Assembly: GCA_016707285.1 (NCBI GenBank)
Contig: JADJIA010000005.1
Location: forward strand, 434,001 to 498,000
Reading direction: 5' to 3'
DNA length: 64,000 nt
DNA from: Ignavibacteriales bacterium
Lineage (GTDB): Bacteria > Bacteroidota > Ignavibacteria > Ignavibacteriales > Ignavibacteriaceae
Position 1 is the stretch's first letter. Each line of letters begins with the position of its first letter. This document shows, one piece after another, positions 50,099-59,623 of the stretch. The position numbers and the translations under genes are program-made. Under the pieces are notes generated by a model. The model was not told where the DNA came from. It worked only from the letters and a program-made list of their open reading frames with translations, and did no database searches.

Positions 50099-51817
50099 AT
50101 GGTAGAACTAACAATAAATAATCTTAAAGTAAAAGCTGAAGAGGGAATGTCGATTCTCGAAGCAGCAAAATCCGTCGGGATAACGGTGCCAACACTCTGT
50201 TACATGAAAAATCTGTTTCCAACAGGTGCGTGCAGAATGTGTGTTGTAGAAGTAACAGGACAAAGAAATCTTCTTCCTTCATGTGCATTTCCTGTGGCAG
50301 AGGGAATGGTTGTTGAAACCAATTCACCTCGAGTAAGAAGAGCAAGAAAAACAATTGTGGAGCTTCTTGTTGAAAATCATCCTCAAGACTGTTTGATTTG
50401 TGTCCGTAATAAAAACTGTGAACTTCAGGATCTCGCTGAAAGATACGCAGTAAGAGAACACAGATTCCCGGGTGAGAAGAGAAAACATGTAGTGGATATC
50501 TCAAGTCCATCTCTGGAACGCGACCCAGCAAAGTGTATTCTTTGCGGCAGATGTGTAAGAGTATGTAATGAGGTTCAAAAAATTGGTGCTATCGACTTCT
50601 CCGGAAGAGGATTCGCAAGTATAGTTACCACTCCTTACAACAAAGGGCTTAATGTAAGCGATTGTATTCTTTGCGGTCAGTGTATTTTAGCATGTCCAAC
50701 TGCTGCCTTGAGAGAGAGAAGTTCAACAAAAATCGTCTCAACTGCTCTTGGAAATAAAAATAAATATGTAGTTGCACAGATTGCTCCTGCAGTAAGAGCA
50801 ACGCTTGGTGAAGAATTCAAAATGCCTGCCGGCACTGATGTTACCGGAAAACTCGTAAGCGGTCTCAGAAGACTTGGATTCAAAAAGGTATTTGATACAA
50901 ACTTTGCCGCCGATCTTACAATCATGGAAGAAGCAAACGAACTTGTTCAAAGAGTGGTGAATAATCAACCTTTGCCAATGTTTACAAGCTGCTGCCCCGG
51001 GTGGGTGAAATTTGCAGAAATGAATTACCCTGAGATAATTCCAAATCTTTCCTCCTGTAAATCACCTCATGAGATGGAAGGTGCCATTCTCAAGAGTTAT
51101 TTTGCAAAGAAGATGGGACTTGATCCAAAAGATATATTTGTAGTCTCGATAATGCCGTGTACCGTGAAGAAATTTGAGTCTGAACGACCTGAATTAGGAC
51201 ATGATGCATTGCACGATGTTGACTCTGTACTTACAACAAGAGAGCTTGTAAGATTCTTTAATATGGCAGGTATCGATTTCTCGGACCTTCCCGATGAAGA
51301 ATTTGATAATCCTCTTGGAGAATCAACAGGAGCCGCTGCAATCTTTGGTACAAGTGGTGGTGTAATGGAGGCTGCTATCAGAACCGCTTATTACAATATT
51401 ACAGGCGAAAATCTTGACAATGTTGAAGTTGACCAGATTCGTGGTATGGATGGTGTTAAATCAGCCACTCTTACAATGGGTGAACTTGAAGTCAGGGTTG
51501 CCGTTGTTAATGGAATAGGAAATGTAAGACCACTTATTGATGAGATAATTGCCGGCACATCACCATATCACTTCATCGAGGTGATGGCATGTCCCGGTGG
51601 TTGCATCAATGGCGGTGGACAACCAATCCATCAGAACCTGGATAATGTAATGAAACGGGTGAGAGCACTTTACGAGATCGATAAAAAGAGCGTAACGAGG
51701 CGTTCACATGACAACGAGGCAATAAAAACTCTCTATAAAGAGTTTCTAAAAGAGCCGGGAAGTCACACGGCGCACAAGTTGCTTCATACACATTATCATG
51801 ACAGATCGGGAAAGTAA
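50099..51817 (+). CDS. [FeFe]-hydrogenase catalytic subunit (HydA/HndD type)
   Basis: The catalytic subunit of about 572 residues starts with a [2Fe-2S] domain (CYMKNLFPTGACRMC) and the His-ligated [4Fe-4S] motif HPQDCLICVRNKNCEL. Two [4Fe-4S] motifs follow (CILCGRCVRVC and CILCGQCILACP). The three H-cluster signatures are TSCCPGWVKFAE (about residue 297), MPCTVKKFE (about 351) and EVMACPGGCINGGGQP (about 497). With the upstream NuoE- and NuoF-like genes it fits an NAD(H)/ferredoxin-linked, probably bifurcating enzyme. The ATG at 50099 has GGAG seven bases upstream; GTG at 50087 is less likely. Maturases HydE/F/G are not in the window. Confidence 0.95.
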   Translation: MVELTINNLKVKAEEGMSILEAAKSVGITVPTLCYMKNLFPTGACRMCVVEVTGQRNLLPSCAFPVAEGMVVETNSPRVRRARKTIVELLVENHPQDCLICVRNKNCELQDLAERYAVREHRFPGEKRKHVVDISSPSLERDPAKCILCGRCVRVCNEVQKIGAIDFSGRGFASIVTTPYNKGLNVSDCILCGQCILACPTAALRERSSTKIVSTALGNKNKYVVAQIAPAVRATLGEEFKMPAGTDVTGKLVSGLRRLGFKKVFDTNFAADLTIMEEANELVQRVVNNQPLPMFTSCCPGWVKFAEMNYPEIIPNLSSCKSPHEMEGAILKSYFAKKMGLDPKDIFVVSIMPCTVKKFESERPELGHDALHDVDSVLTTRELVRFFNMAGIDFSDLPDEEFDNPLGESTGAAAIFGTSGGVMEAAIRTAYYNITGENLDNVEVDQIRGMDGVKSATLTMGELEVRVAVVNGIGNVRPLIDEIIAGTSPYHFIEVMACPGGCINGGGQPIHQNLDNVMKRVRALYEIDKKSVTRRSHDNEAIKTLYKEFLKEPGSHTAHKLLHTHYHDRSGK

Positions 51818-51912
51818 ATCGGACAAAACAGGCTGAAATAAGATAAAAATTGATTATTATTATAATACAATTTTATTTTTTTACATCTTTGTTATTGAAG
51901 TAATTTTAGCCG

Positions 51913-54336
51913 ATGCCCCAAATTGTCGATGTTGAAGAAAAACTGATCTGTTTTCATTGTGGCGAATTGTGTAGCGACCGATCAATCGCGAAGGAAGAAA
52001 AAGTATTTTGTTGTGAGGGATGTAAGCTTGTATATGAAGTTCTTAATGAGAATAATTTATGTACATATTACGATCTCAACACCGCACCCGGTATAACAAA
52101 AAATGCAAAATCTTCCGGCAAAAGATACGATTACCTCGACGATCCCGATATTTCTGAAAAGCTGGTCGAATTTAAAAACGACCAGCTTTTTAAGATTTCC
52201 TTTTTCATTCCCGAAATTCATTGCAGTTCATGTATCTGGTTACTGGAAAACCTCTACAAAGTCGATTCCCGAATCATTGAATCAAGAGTCGATTTCCCGG
52301 CAAAAAAAGTCTTCATTAAAGCCAACACCTCGATCAAAATAAGCGAAATTGTCTCAATTCTTGATCTTATTGGATATGAACCCCGCCTGAGTCTCGACGA
52401 ACTCGAAAAAAAAGACACAAAATCGTTTAATAAATCACTCTACATAAAAGTTGGCGTTGCCGGATTTGCCTTTGGCAATATAATGATGCTGAGCTTTCCG
52501 GAGTATCTCTCCGTGAAAGATGATGTTGAATCATTTGGAATATTTTTTCAGTTGATAATGATTCTGCTTTCTCTACCGGTGTTATTTTATTGCAGCGCTG
52601 ATTATTTTATTTCAGCATGGAAGGGGTTAAAACAGAAATTCATAAACATAGATTTCCCTCTGTCCCTTGGTATTTTTGCGCTTTGGGGAAGAAGTATATT
52701 TGAGATTACTACAGGAAGTGGTCCCGGTTACATGGATTCATTCGCGGGGTTGATATTTTTCCTTTTATTGGGTAAAGTATTTCAGAATAAAACCTATGAA
52801 TACTTTAACTTCGAGAGAAATTACAAATCTTATTTCCCGATATCAATCACCAAAAAGCTAAAAAATGGTGAAGAGCAAATAATCCCGTTATCAAAAATTG
52901 CCGTTAAAGATCGAATTCTTATCAGGAACAACGAAATAATTCCGGCTGATTCCATAGTAATTGACGGACAAGCGAATGTTGACTACAGTTTTGTAACAGG
53001 GGAGAGTTTACCGCAATTTAAGACTAAAGGAGAAAAAGTATTTGCGGGTGGCAAACAAATTGGAGGTTTGATCGAACTTGAAATTATCAAAGAGGTCTCA
53101 CAGAGTTACCTGACCCGGCTCTGGAACGATTTCATAGTTTCTAAGAATCGAGAAAACAGGCTCACTAAATTCTCAAATTTAGTAAGTAAATACTTTACAC
53201 TGGCAATTTTGCTCCTTGCTTTCAGTGCGGTGATCATCTGGTGGGAGTCGGGGCTGTATAATGTGATTTCTGTTGTCACTGCTGTTTTAATCGTTGCATG
53301 TCCCTGTGCATTGGCACTTTCTGCCCCTTTTGCCCTTGGAAACACACTTAGACTCTTTGGACGAAATAATTTTTATATTAAAAATATTAATGTGGTAGAA
53401 GATCTGAGCCATGTTGATTCTGTCGTTTTTGATAAAACGGGCACTTTGACAGAAAATCAGGAAATTGGCATAATTTTTGAAGGTATGGAATTGACCGATC
53501 ATGAGAGTGCGCTCATTAAATCGGCAGTAAAGAACTCACTTCATCCCTTAAGTAAAATTATATATCGTTATCTCTCTCAAAGTGCCGAACTTAAAGTGGA
53601 TTCATTTGATGAAAAACCCGGTAGCGGGGGAAGAGCTTTGGTTGATGGAAGCGAAGTACTTTATGGCTCCCGTTCATTAGTTGACAAAATTGAAAAGAAT
53701 GGGGAAGACAAAGATGAAACACCCTGGGGAAGTAAGGTATATATCTCGATTGATTCAATTTATAAAGGATGTTTCCGGGTAAAAAACAAATACCGGGAGG
53801 GTATCGAAGAGGTTATCAGAGAAACCTCAGCTAAAAAAGAAGTTTACATCTTATCGGGAGACAATAGCAGTGAAATGGAGAATCTGTCAAAATTAATCGA
53901 CCCAAAGAGGATAAGATTTAATCAATCTCCTTCGGATAAAATGGAATTTGTTGATGAGATGCACAAATTAAATCGCAAGGTTTTAATGATTGGGGATGGG
54001 CTAAATGATGCCGCTGCTTTGAGTAAAGCGGAAGTTGGAATCTCCCTTTCTGATGATTTGATGAATTTTACACCGGCAAGTGATGCTCTTATTCATGGTA
54101 GCTCACTAAAACTTTTACCGGGATTTATAAAACAGGCAGTTTCCACGATGAATGTGGTCAAATGGAGTTTTGTAATTTCATCGATTTATAATATTGCAGG
54201 AATATCAGTTGCACTCAGTGGAAATTTATCTCCACTTTTTGCAGCAATTTTGATGCCTGTAAGCTCGATTTCAGTAGTGATTTTCACCACCTTAGGCACT
54301 TTTTACACAGCTAAAAAACACAAATTATCAATATGA
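51913..54336 (+). CDS. ccoI: copper-translocating P-type ATPase of the cbb3 cluster (CcoI/FixI type)
   Basis: CcoI exports copper for cbb3 oxidase assembly. The 807-residue protein has the N-terminal cysteine domain typical of FixI/CcoI (CFHCGELC, CCEGCKLVYEVL) and a heavy-metal-associated domain with CSSCIWLLENL. The P-type core has the membrane motif VACPCALALSAPF, phosphorylation site FDKTGTLTENQE (about residue 508) and GDGLNDAAALSKA. About eight transmembrane segments are seen. It overlaps ccoS by four bases. It starts the oxidase cluster, 95 bases after the hydrogenase gene, without a clear terminator between them. Confidence 0.95.
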   Translation: MPQIVDVEEKLICFHCGELCSDRSIAKEEKVFCCEGCKLVYEVLNENNLCTYYDLNTAPGITKNAKSSGKRYDYLDDPDISEKLVEFKNDQLFKISFFIPEIHCSSCIWLLENLYKVDSRIIESRVDFPAKKVFIKANTSIKISEIVSILDLIGYEPRLSLDELEKKDTKSFNKSLYIKVGVAGFAFGNIMMLSFPEYLSVKDDVESFGIFFQLIMILLSLPVLFYCSADYFISAWKGLKQKFINIDFPLSLGIFALWGRSIFEITTGSGPGYMDSFAGLIFFLLLGKVFQNKTYEYFNFERNYKSYFPISITKKLKNGEEQIIPLSKIAVKDRILIRNNEIIPADSIVIDGQANVDYSFVTGESLPQFKTKGEKVFAGGKQIGGLIELEIIKEVSQSYLTRLWNDFIVSKNRENRLTKFSNLVSKYFTLAILLLAFSAVIIWWESGLYNVISVVTAVLIVACPCALALSAPFALGNTLRLFGRNNFYIKNINVVEDLSHVDSVVFDKTGTLTENQEIGIIFEGMELTDHESALIKSAVKNSLHPLSKIIYRYLSQSAELKVDSFDEKPGSGGRALVDGSEVLYGSRSLVDKIEKNGEDKDETPWGSKVYISIDSIYKGCFRVKNKYREGIEEVIRETSAKKEVYILSGDNSSEMENLSKLIDPKRIRFNQSPSDKMEFVDEMHKLNRKVLMIGDGLNDAAALSKAEVGISLSDDLMNFTPASDALIHGSSLKLLPGFIKQAVSTMNVVKWSFVISSIYNIAGISVALSGNLSPLFAAILMPVSSISVVIFTTLGTFYTAKKHKLSI

Positions 54337-54539
54337 GTGCTATTTATATTTTAATCGGCGCAAGTCTTGTGGTAGCAACCGGATTTCTGATCGCATTTTT
54401 GTGGGCAGTAAAATCAGGACAAATGGATGACCGCTACACCCCTTCGGTTAGAATGTTATTCGACGATGAAATAAAAATTTCGAAAAAACAAAATGATTCT
54501 TCACTTTCAAACGAACAGGAGAAAAAGGAGCTCAATTAA
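54333..54539 (+). CDS. ccoS: cbb3 oxidase maturation protein CcoS
   Basis: This 68-residue protein has one transmembrane helix and the CcoS signature SAIYILIGASLVVATGFLIA, then FLWAVKSGQMDDRYTPSVRML and FDDE. CcoS is needed for cofactor insertion into CcoN. It overlaps ccoI, and its stop TAATG overlaps the ccoNO start. Confidence 0.94.
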   Translation: MSAIYILIGASLVVATGFLIAFLWAVKSGQMDDRYTPSVRMLFDDEIKISKKQNDSSLSNEQEKKELN

Positions 54540-56665
54540 TGCAAGTGGAAAAATTCAGTTACGATAACAAGATCGTAAAATACTTTGCTATTGCAACCGC
54601 CACATGGGGCATAGTCGGCATGTTGGTGGGATTAATTATTGCAATCCAGTTGTATCTGCCCTCCCTCAGTTTCAATTTGCCATATCTTACATTTGGCAGA
54701 TTAAGACCTTTACATACAAATGCAGTTATTTTTGCTTTTGTAGGGAACGGCATCTTTATGGGTGTGTATTATTCCATGCAAAGATTATTAAAAGCGAGGA
54801 TGTATAACAACTTCCTTAGTTATCTTCATTTTTGGGGATGGCAACTAATAATAGTTCTTGCTGCGGTAACCCTGCTACTTGGAATAACCACCAGTAAAGA
54901 ATATGCAGAACTTGAATGGCCAATTGATATTCTTATTACCTTAATTTGGGTAGTGTTTGGTATCAATATGATAGGGACGATCCTCAAAAGGCGTGAAAAA
55001 CATATGTATGTGGCTATCTGGTTCTACATTGCAACCTTTGTTACCGTCGCTGTTCTACATATTGTTAATTCGTTTGAAATTCCCGTTAATTTCCTTAAAA
55101 GTTATTCACTCTATGCCGGTGTTCAGGATGCACTTGTTCAATGGTGGTATGGTCACAATGCGGTTGCATTTTTTCTGACTACTCCATATCTTGGCTTGAT
55201 GTATTATTTTATGCCAAAAGCTGCAAACAGACCGGTTTATTCGTACAGATTGTCGATAATACACTTCTGGGCTCTGATATTTCTTTATATCTGGGCAGGT
55301 CCTCACCATCTGCTCTACAGTGCTTTGCCCGATTGGGCTCAATCGCTCGGAACAGTTTTTTCGATAATGCTTATTGCTCCTTCCTGGGGTGGTATGATAA
55401 ATGGACTTCTGACGCTGAGAGGTGCATGGGATAAGGTTAGAGAAGACCCTGTACTCAAGTTTATGGTGGTAGCAGTTACGGCTTATGGTATGTCCACATT
55501 CGAAGGTCCGATGCTTTCACTGAAGAATCTTAATGCTTTGGCACACTATACCGATTGGATCATTGCGCATGTTCACATTGGTGCTCTTGGCTGGAATGGT
55601 TTCCTCACATTTGGAATTCTTTATTACTTAATTCCAAGACTTTGGAGAACAGAACTTTATTCAAAAAAATTGGCAAATTATCATTTTTGGCTCGGTTTTC
55701 TTGGGATCGTTTTTTATGCTTCCTCGATGTATTGGAGTGCACTAACCCAGGGATTAATGTGGAAACAATTCACACCTCAGGGAATACTCCAGTACCCGAT
55801 TTTTCTTGAAACAACAATTCAAATTATCCCGATGTATATCATCCGTTCTTTTGGTGGTTTACTCTTTTTTGTCAGTCTCTTTGTAATGGTTTACAATCTT
55901 TATAAAACTGCAAAGCAGGGAAGTTTCCTGGCAGACGAAGAAGCTGAAGCTGCACCATTAGAGAAGACTCCTGAAAAATTTGACAGGAAAAAAGCCCACA
56001 CCTGGCTTGAGAGTCGTCCAATACAGTTTACTGTTTTAGCCACTGTAGCAATCCTTATTGGTGGGGTTATCGAATTTGTGCCAACATTCCTTATTCAATC
56101 GAATGTTCCAACAATAGCCTCAGTTAAACCTTATACTCCTTTGGAGCTCGAGGGAAGAGACCTTTACATCAGAGAAGGTTGCAACAACTGTCACAGTCAA
56201 ATGATCAGACCATTCCGGTCGGAGACTGAAAGATATGGCGAATATTCAAAAGCAGGTGAATATGTATATGATCATCCATTTCTTTGGGGATCAAAACGAA
56301 CCGGTCCCGATTTACACCGTGAAGGTGGAAAATATCCAAATGTATGGCATTATCATCATATGATTGAACCGACAAGAATGTCACCCGGATCGATCATGCC
56401 GCCATATCCATGGTTGGAGACCAATGTTCTTGATCTTTCTTACACGGCTGATAAAATCACAGCTTTGAGACGAATCGGGGTTCCTTATCCTGAAGGTTTC
56501 GAAGAATCCGCATTGCAAAATCTTGAAACCCAGGCAAAAGAAATTGCAAAAGATTTGCAGAAAAATGGTGCTGCAATTGATCATGACAAGGAATTGATCG
56601 CTATGATTGCATATCTGCAACGATTGGGTGTTGACATAAAAGCTGCACCAACAGTGACCAAGTAG
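54539..56665 (+). CDS. ccoNO: fused cbb3-type cytochrome c oxidase subunits I and II (CcoN-CcoO)
   Basis: The 708-residue protein joins the heme-copper subunit CcoN (about residues 1-475, roughly 12 transmembrane helices) to the monoheme CcoO (about 490-708). CcoN has LHTNAVIFAFVGNG, QWWYGHNAVAFFLT, WAGPHHLLYSALPDW and YTDWIIAHVHIGALGWNG, including the His ligands of the hemes and CuB. CcoO has its own membrane anchor, the heme site GCNNCHSQMIRPF, ERYGEYSKAGEYVYDHPFLWG and the Met ligand region PGSIMPPYPWL. cbb3 oxidases reduce oxygen with high affinity. The two parts are separate genes in most Proteobacteria; the fusion is a lineage feature. Confidence 0.95.
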   Translation: MQVEKFSYDNKIVKYFAIATATWGIVGMLVGLIIAIQLYLPSLSFNLPYLTFGRLRPLHTNAVIFAFVGNGIFMGVYYSMQRLLKARMYNNFLSYLHFWGWQLIIVLAAVTLLLGITTSKEYAELEWPIDILITLIWVVFGINMIGTILKRREKHMYVAIWFYIATFVTVAVLHIVNSFEIPVNFLKSYSLYAGVQDALVQWWYGHNAVAFFLTTPYLGLMYYFMPKAANRPVYSYRLSIIHFWALIFLYIWAGPHHLLYSALPDWAQSLGTVFSIMLIAPSWGGMINGLLTLRGAWDKVREDPVLKFMVVAVTAYGMSTFEGPMLSLKNLNALAHYTDWIIAHVHIGALGWNGFLTFGILYYLIPRLWRTELYSKKLANYHFWLGFLGIVFYASSMYWSALTQGLMWKQFTPQGILQYPIFLETTIQIIPMYIIRSFGGLLFFVSLFVMVYNLYKTAKQGSFLADEEAEAAPLEKTPEKFDRKKAHTWLESRPIQFTVLATVAILIGGVIEFVPTFLIQSNVPTIASVKPYTPLELEGRDLYIREGCNNCHSQMIRPFRSETERYGEYSKAGEYVYDHPFLWGSKRTGPDLHREGGKYPNVWHYHHMIEPTRMSPGSIMPPYPWLETNVLDLSYTADKITALRRIGVPYPEGFEESALQNLETQAKEIAKDLQKNGAAIDHDKELIAMIAYLQRLGVDIKAAPTVTK

Positions 56666-56672
56666 GCAAGTG

Positions 56673-56831
56673 ATGTACCAAAATATTTTAACATCTATTG
56701 AAGGCATCACAGTTTTTCCAATAATCAGTCTCGTTATTTTCGTTTTGTTCTTTTCTGTGGTGATCTACAGAGTAGTTAGAATTCCAAACGAAGAAATAAA
56801 AGAGATTGAAAAAATTCCGCTTGACGACTAA
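56673..56831 (+). CDS. ccoQ: cbb3 oxidase small subunit CcoQ
   Basis: A 52-residue reading frame lies between ccoNO and ccoP. It starts MYQNILTSIEGITVFPIISL and has one transmembrane helix (about residues 14-32). After this come YRVVRIPNEEI and an acidic tail ending PLDD. Position, length, single helix and the short charged C-terminus fit CcoQ, which stabilises the CcoP-oxidase contact. It begins 7 bases after ccoNO and ends 16 bases before the ccoP ATG. Confidence 0.85.
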   Translation: MYQNILTSIEGITVFPIISLVIFVLFFSVVIYRVVRIPNEEIKEIEKIPLDD

Positions 56832-56847
56832 ACATTCAGAGGAAAAA

Positions 56848-57741
56848 ATGTTTGAAAAAATGAAATCTAAATTGGAGAGAATGGTTTTGGGAAAGAAATT
56901 TCTTTATACCAACATTATCGCAGCTTTTTTGTTGCTTCAAAATAACCTGTTTGCAGCCGAAGGAGCAGGGTTTGATGCTGATACATATATCAACACCGGA
57001 TTCCTGATTTTCTTTATTTATGTTCTTGTTATGACCATAATATTCTTGATCGGGCAAAACAAAAAACCCGAAGAAGAAAGAGAGATGGTAAAAAAACTTG
57101 ACAGACTGATTAACGATGCCAAACCAATTGAGGAAGAGCAGGCACTGTTGCTTGAGCATAATTACGATGGCATTCGTGAACTCGACAACAATCTGCCACC
57201 CTGGTGGAAGTATCTGTTTTATGCTACAATAGTTTTTTCGTTTGTTTACATGGGCTACTACCATGTGTCAAACGGTCCCTCATCGGCTGAAGAATATGAA
57301 CAGGAAGTTCGTCAGGCACAACTGGCACTTGCTGCATCTTCGGGTCAAGCAACGGTAAATGTTGACAATGTGAAACTTCTTTCGGATGCAGCTTCGCTTG
57401 CAAAAGGGAAGGATATTTACGATAAAAACTGTGCATCGTGCCATGGTATGAAAGGTGAAGGACTTGTAGGTCCAAATCTTACTGATGACTATTGGATCCA
57501 TGGTGGTTCAATCCAGGAAATATTTGTTGTACTTGTTGAAGGTGTTCTCGTAAAAGGGATGCCATCATGGAGAGCACAATTCAGTTCTCAGGATTTGGAG
57601 GCAACTGCGAGCTACATAAAAACTTTACACGGTACAAATCCACCCAATGGAAAGGAAGCTCAAGGTAACCTTTACAAAGAAGATTCCACTGCCAAAGGTG
57701 ATTCAACGAAGATTGAGAAAAAAACGGATACCAAAAAGTAA
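56848..57741 (+). CDS. ccoP: cbb3 oxidase subunit III (CcoP), single-heme form
   Basis: CcoP brings electrons to the oxidase. The protein of about 297 residues has an N-terminal segment with two transmembrane helices and the CcoP-type block ELDNNLPPWWKYLFYATIVF, then one cytochrome c domain with CASCHGMKGEGLVGPNLTDD and GMPSWRAQFS holding the Met ligand. Only one CXXCH is present; classical CcoP has two. An extra hydrophobic segment at the start (FLYTNIIAAFLLLQNNLFAA) looks like a signal or first helix. The tail after the heme domain is Lys/Thr/Asp-rich. The start is ATG at 56848, with GAGGA upstream. Confidence 0.92.
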   Translation: MFEKMKSKLERMVLGKKFLYTNIIAAFLLLQNNLFAAEGAGFDADTYINTGFLIFFIYVLVMTIIFLIGQNKKPEEEREMVKKLDRLINDAKPIEEEQALLLEHNYDGIRELDNNLPPWWKYLFYATIVFSFVYMGYYHVSNGPSSAEEYEQEVRQAQLALAASSGQATVNVDNVKLLSDAASLAKGKDIYDKNCASCHGMKGEGLVGPNLTDDYWIHGGSIQEIFVVLVEGVLVKGMPSWRAQFSSQDLEATASYIKTLHGTNPPNGKEAQGNLYKEDSTAKGDSTKIEKKTDTKK

Positions 57742-57768
57742 TCCGTGAGTTAAAATGAACAGAAGAAT

Positions 57769-59175
57769 ATGATGAACGAAGAAGAAACATTAGACCAGTC
57801 TTTCCGCGATACGATTGGAACGATAAAAAAAGATGGCAAGCGAAATTGGGTGTTCCCAAAACGACCATCAGGGTGGTACTATAATGCCAGAACCTGGGTT
57901 AGTGTCTTCCTGCTTGCATTTTTATTTGGAATGCCTTTTATTGAGTTAAACGGGCAACCATTTTTATTGTTTAATGTTTTCGAAAGAAAATTCATAATCT
58001 TTGGGCTCTTTTTTGGTCCCTATGATTTTCATATTTTTCTCCTTTCATTTATAGCTTTGGTAATTTTTGTAATCCTGTTCACAGCGATATACGGGAGAGT
58101 GTTCTGCGGTTGGGTTTGCCCCCAAACAATCTTTATGGAGCTTGTCTTCAGAAAGATTGAATATCTGATTGATGGCGATTTTCGAGATCAGAAAAAGTTG
58201 AAGTCCTCTCCCTGGAATGGCAAAAAAATATTTAAGAGAGGATTAAAATACTCGATATTTTTGGTTATCTCTTACTTGATTGCTCATACATTTATGGCTT
58301 ACCTCGTGGGATTGGATGAAGTGAGGGAGATTGTTTCATCCTCACCATCTGAGCGTCCCGGGGGATTCATAGCCATGAATGTATTCACCATGTTATTCTT
58401 TTTTGTTTTCTCATGGTTCAGGGAACAGGCATGTTTGATTGTTTGTCCGTATGGACGCCTCCAGGGTGTGCTTCTTGACCAAAATTCTCTTGCGGTTACA
58501 TATGACTTCATCCGTGGAGAACCACGCGGGAAACTTAAAAAAGATATCGTGCAGGATAAAGGCGATTGTGTGGATTGTCACCTCTGTGTTGATGTTTGCC
58601 CCACTGGGATTGATATCAGAAATGGAATTCAGATGGAGTGTGTTAATTGCACTGCTTGCATCGATGCCTGTGACGATGTTATGGTGAAAATAAAAAAACC
58701 TAAAGGATTGATACGGCTTGACTCACTAAGTGGTATTCAGACCGGGAAAAGGTTTAGTTTTTCCTTTAGAGTCGGAGTTTACACCACAATTCTTGTTATT
58801 CTGGTTTCCATTATCTCCATTCTTCTTGCTAACAGAACCGATGTTGAAGTAAATATTCTCAGAACACCGGGTATGCTCTACCAGGTTCAACCAAACAACA
58901 AGATCAGTAATCTCTATAATTTCCATGTAATAAACAAAACCTTTCATGACATGAATATCGAATTGAAAGTTAAGGGAATTAAGGGAGAGATAAAGATACT
59001 GGGTAAAAAACCTGAAGTAAAAGAGTTGGAGGTTTACGAAGGTAGATTTATGTTGATAGTTGATGAAAAAGATTTGGTTCAAGTGAATTCAAAAGTTGAT
59101 ATTATTGTTTTGGAAGATGGTAAAGAGTTGCAAACAATCAAGACATCGTTTTTGGGAAAGGTTGCTGAAGAATAG
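57769..59175 (+). CDS. ccoG: cbb3 oxidase accessory protein CcoG (FixG/RdxA)
   Basis: CcoG is a membrane ferredoxin that reduces copper during oxidase assembly. The 468-residue product has the hallmark VFCGWVCPQTIFMELVFRKI and about five transmembrane helices. Two [4Fe-4S] motifs follow, CVDCHLCVDVCPTGIDIRNG and CVNCTACIDACDDVM, and the C-terminus is a periplasmic Ig-like domain. Two adjacent ATG codons (57769 and 57772) could start it. ccoH begins directly at the stop. Confidence 0.95.
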   Translation: MMNEEETLDQSFRDTIGTIKKDGKRNWVFPKRPSGWYYNARTWVSVFLLAFLFGMPFIELNGQPFLLFNVFERKFIIFGLFFGPYDFHIFLLSFIALVIFVILFTAIYGRVFCGWVCPQTIFMELVFRKIEYLIDGDFRDQKKLKSSPWNGKKIFKRGLKYSIFLVISYLIAHTFMAYLVGLDEVREIVSSSPSERPGGFIAMNVFTMLFFFVFSWFREQACLIVCPYGRLQGVLLDQNSLAVTYDFIRGEPRGKLKKDIVQDKGDCVDCHLCVDVCPTGIDIRNGIQMECVNCTACIDACDDVMVKIKKPKGLIRLDSLSGIQTGKRFSFSFRVGVYTTILVILVSIISILLANRTDVEVNILRTPGMLYQVQPNNKISNLYNFHVINKTFHDMNIELKVKGIKGEIKILGKKPEVKELEVYEGRFMLIVDEKDLVQVNSKVDIIVLEDGKELQTIKTSFLGKVAEE

Positions 59176-59620
59176 ATGAAAAAATTTAACTGGGGTCACG
59201 GAATCGCGATTTTTCTGGTTATTTTTATTTTACTCAACGTTGCTGTTGTGTTATACACATTCAGTCAGGATGTGGAATTGGTAACCGATAATTATTATGA
59301 GAAAGAACTTAAATATGAAGATCAGCTTATCAGGGAAAGAAGGGGTATGGATCTTCCTGATTCATTACAATTTGATCTTGACGGCTTAAATCTGGTAATT
59401 AACTATCCTCCATCATTGCTTAAAAAATCAATTGCCGGAAACATCCACTTATATCGCCCTGATCAAAAAAAATTCGACTACAACATTAAAATTGAATATA
59501 ATTCAGACGGACAACAAGTAATCAATATGACGGGAAAGGCTCCCGGGAAGTGGAAAATTTCCATCACCCTTAATGACGGAAGTCTCGACTATCTTTTTAA
59601 AAGATATTTATCTGAGGTAA
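59176..59620 (+). CDS. ccoH: cbb3 oxidase accessory protein CcoH/FixH, with a likely frameshift at the 3' end
   Basis: The N-terminal 139 residues read as FixH: one transmembrane helix (HGIAIFLVIFILLNVAVVLY), DVELVTDNYYEKELKYEDQL and a beta-rich periplasmic domain (NIHLYRPDQKKFDYN, GKAPGKWKISITLNDGSLDY). In the same frame the reading continues 117 codons into the next gene, with a Cys/Asn-rich sequence that is plainly its shadow. One extra base in the CTTTTT run at 59593-59598 explains this. Removing it gives DYFLKDIYLR and a TAA at 59618-59620, a usual FixH length of 147 residues. It is either a sequencing error or a real +1 shift. Confidence 0.8.
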
Positions 59621-59623
59621 TTC

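Noticed and set aside
50124..50531. Minus-strand open frame of 135 codons inside the hydrogenase gene
   Set aside because: This is a shadow of the ferredoxin domains of HydA; the low-complexity Leu/Gln/Phe product has no features.
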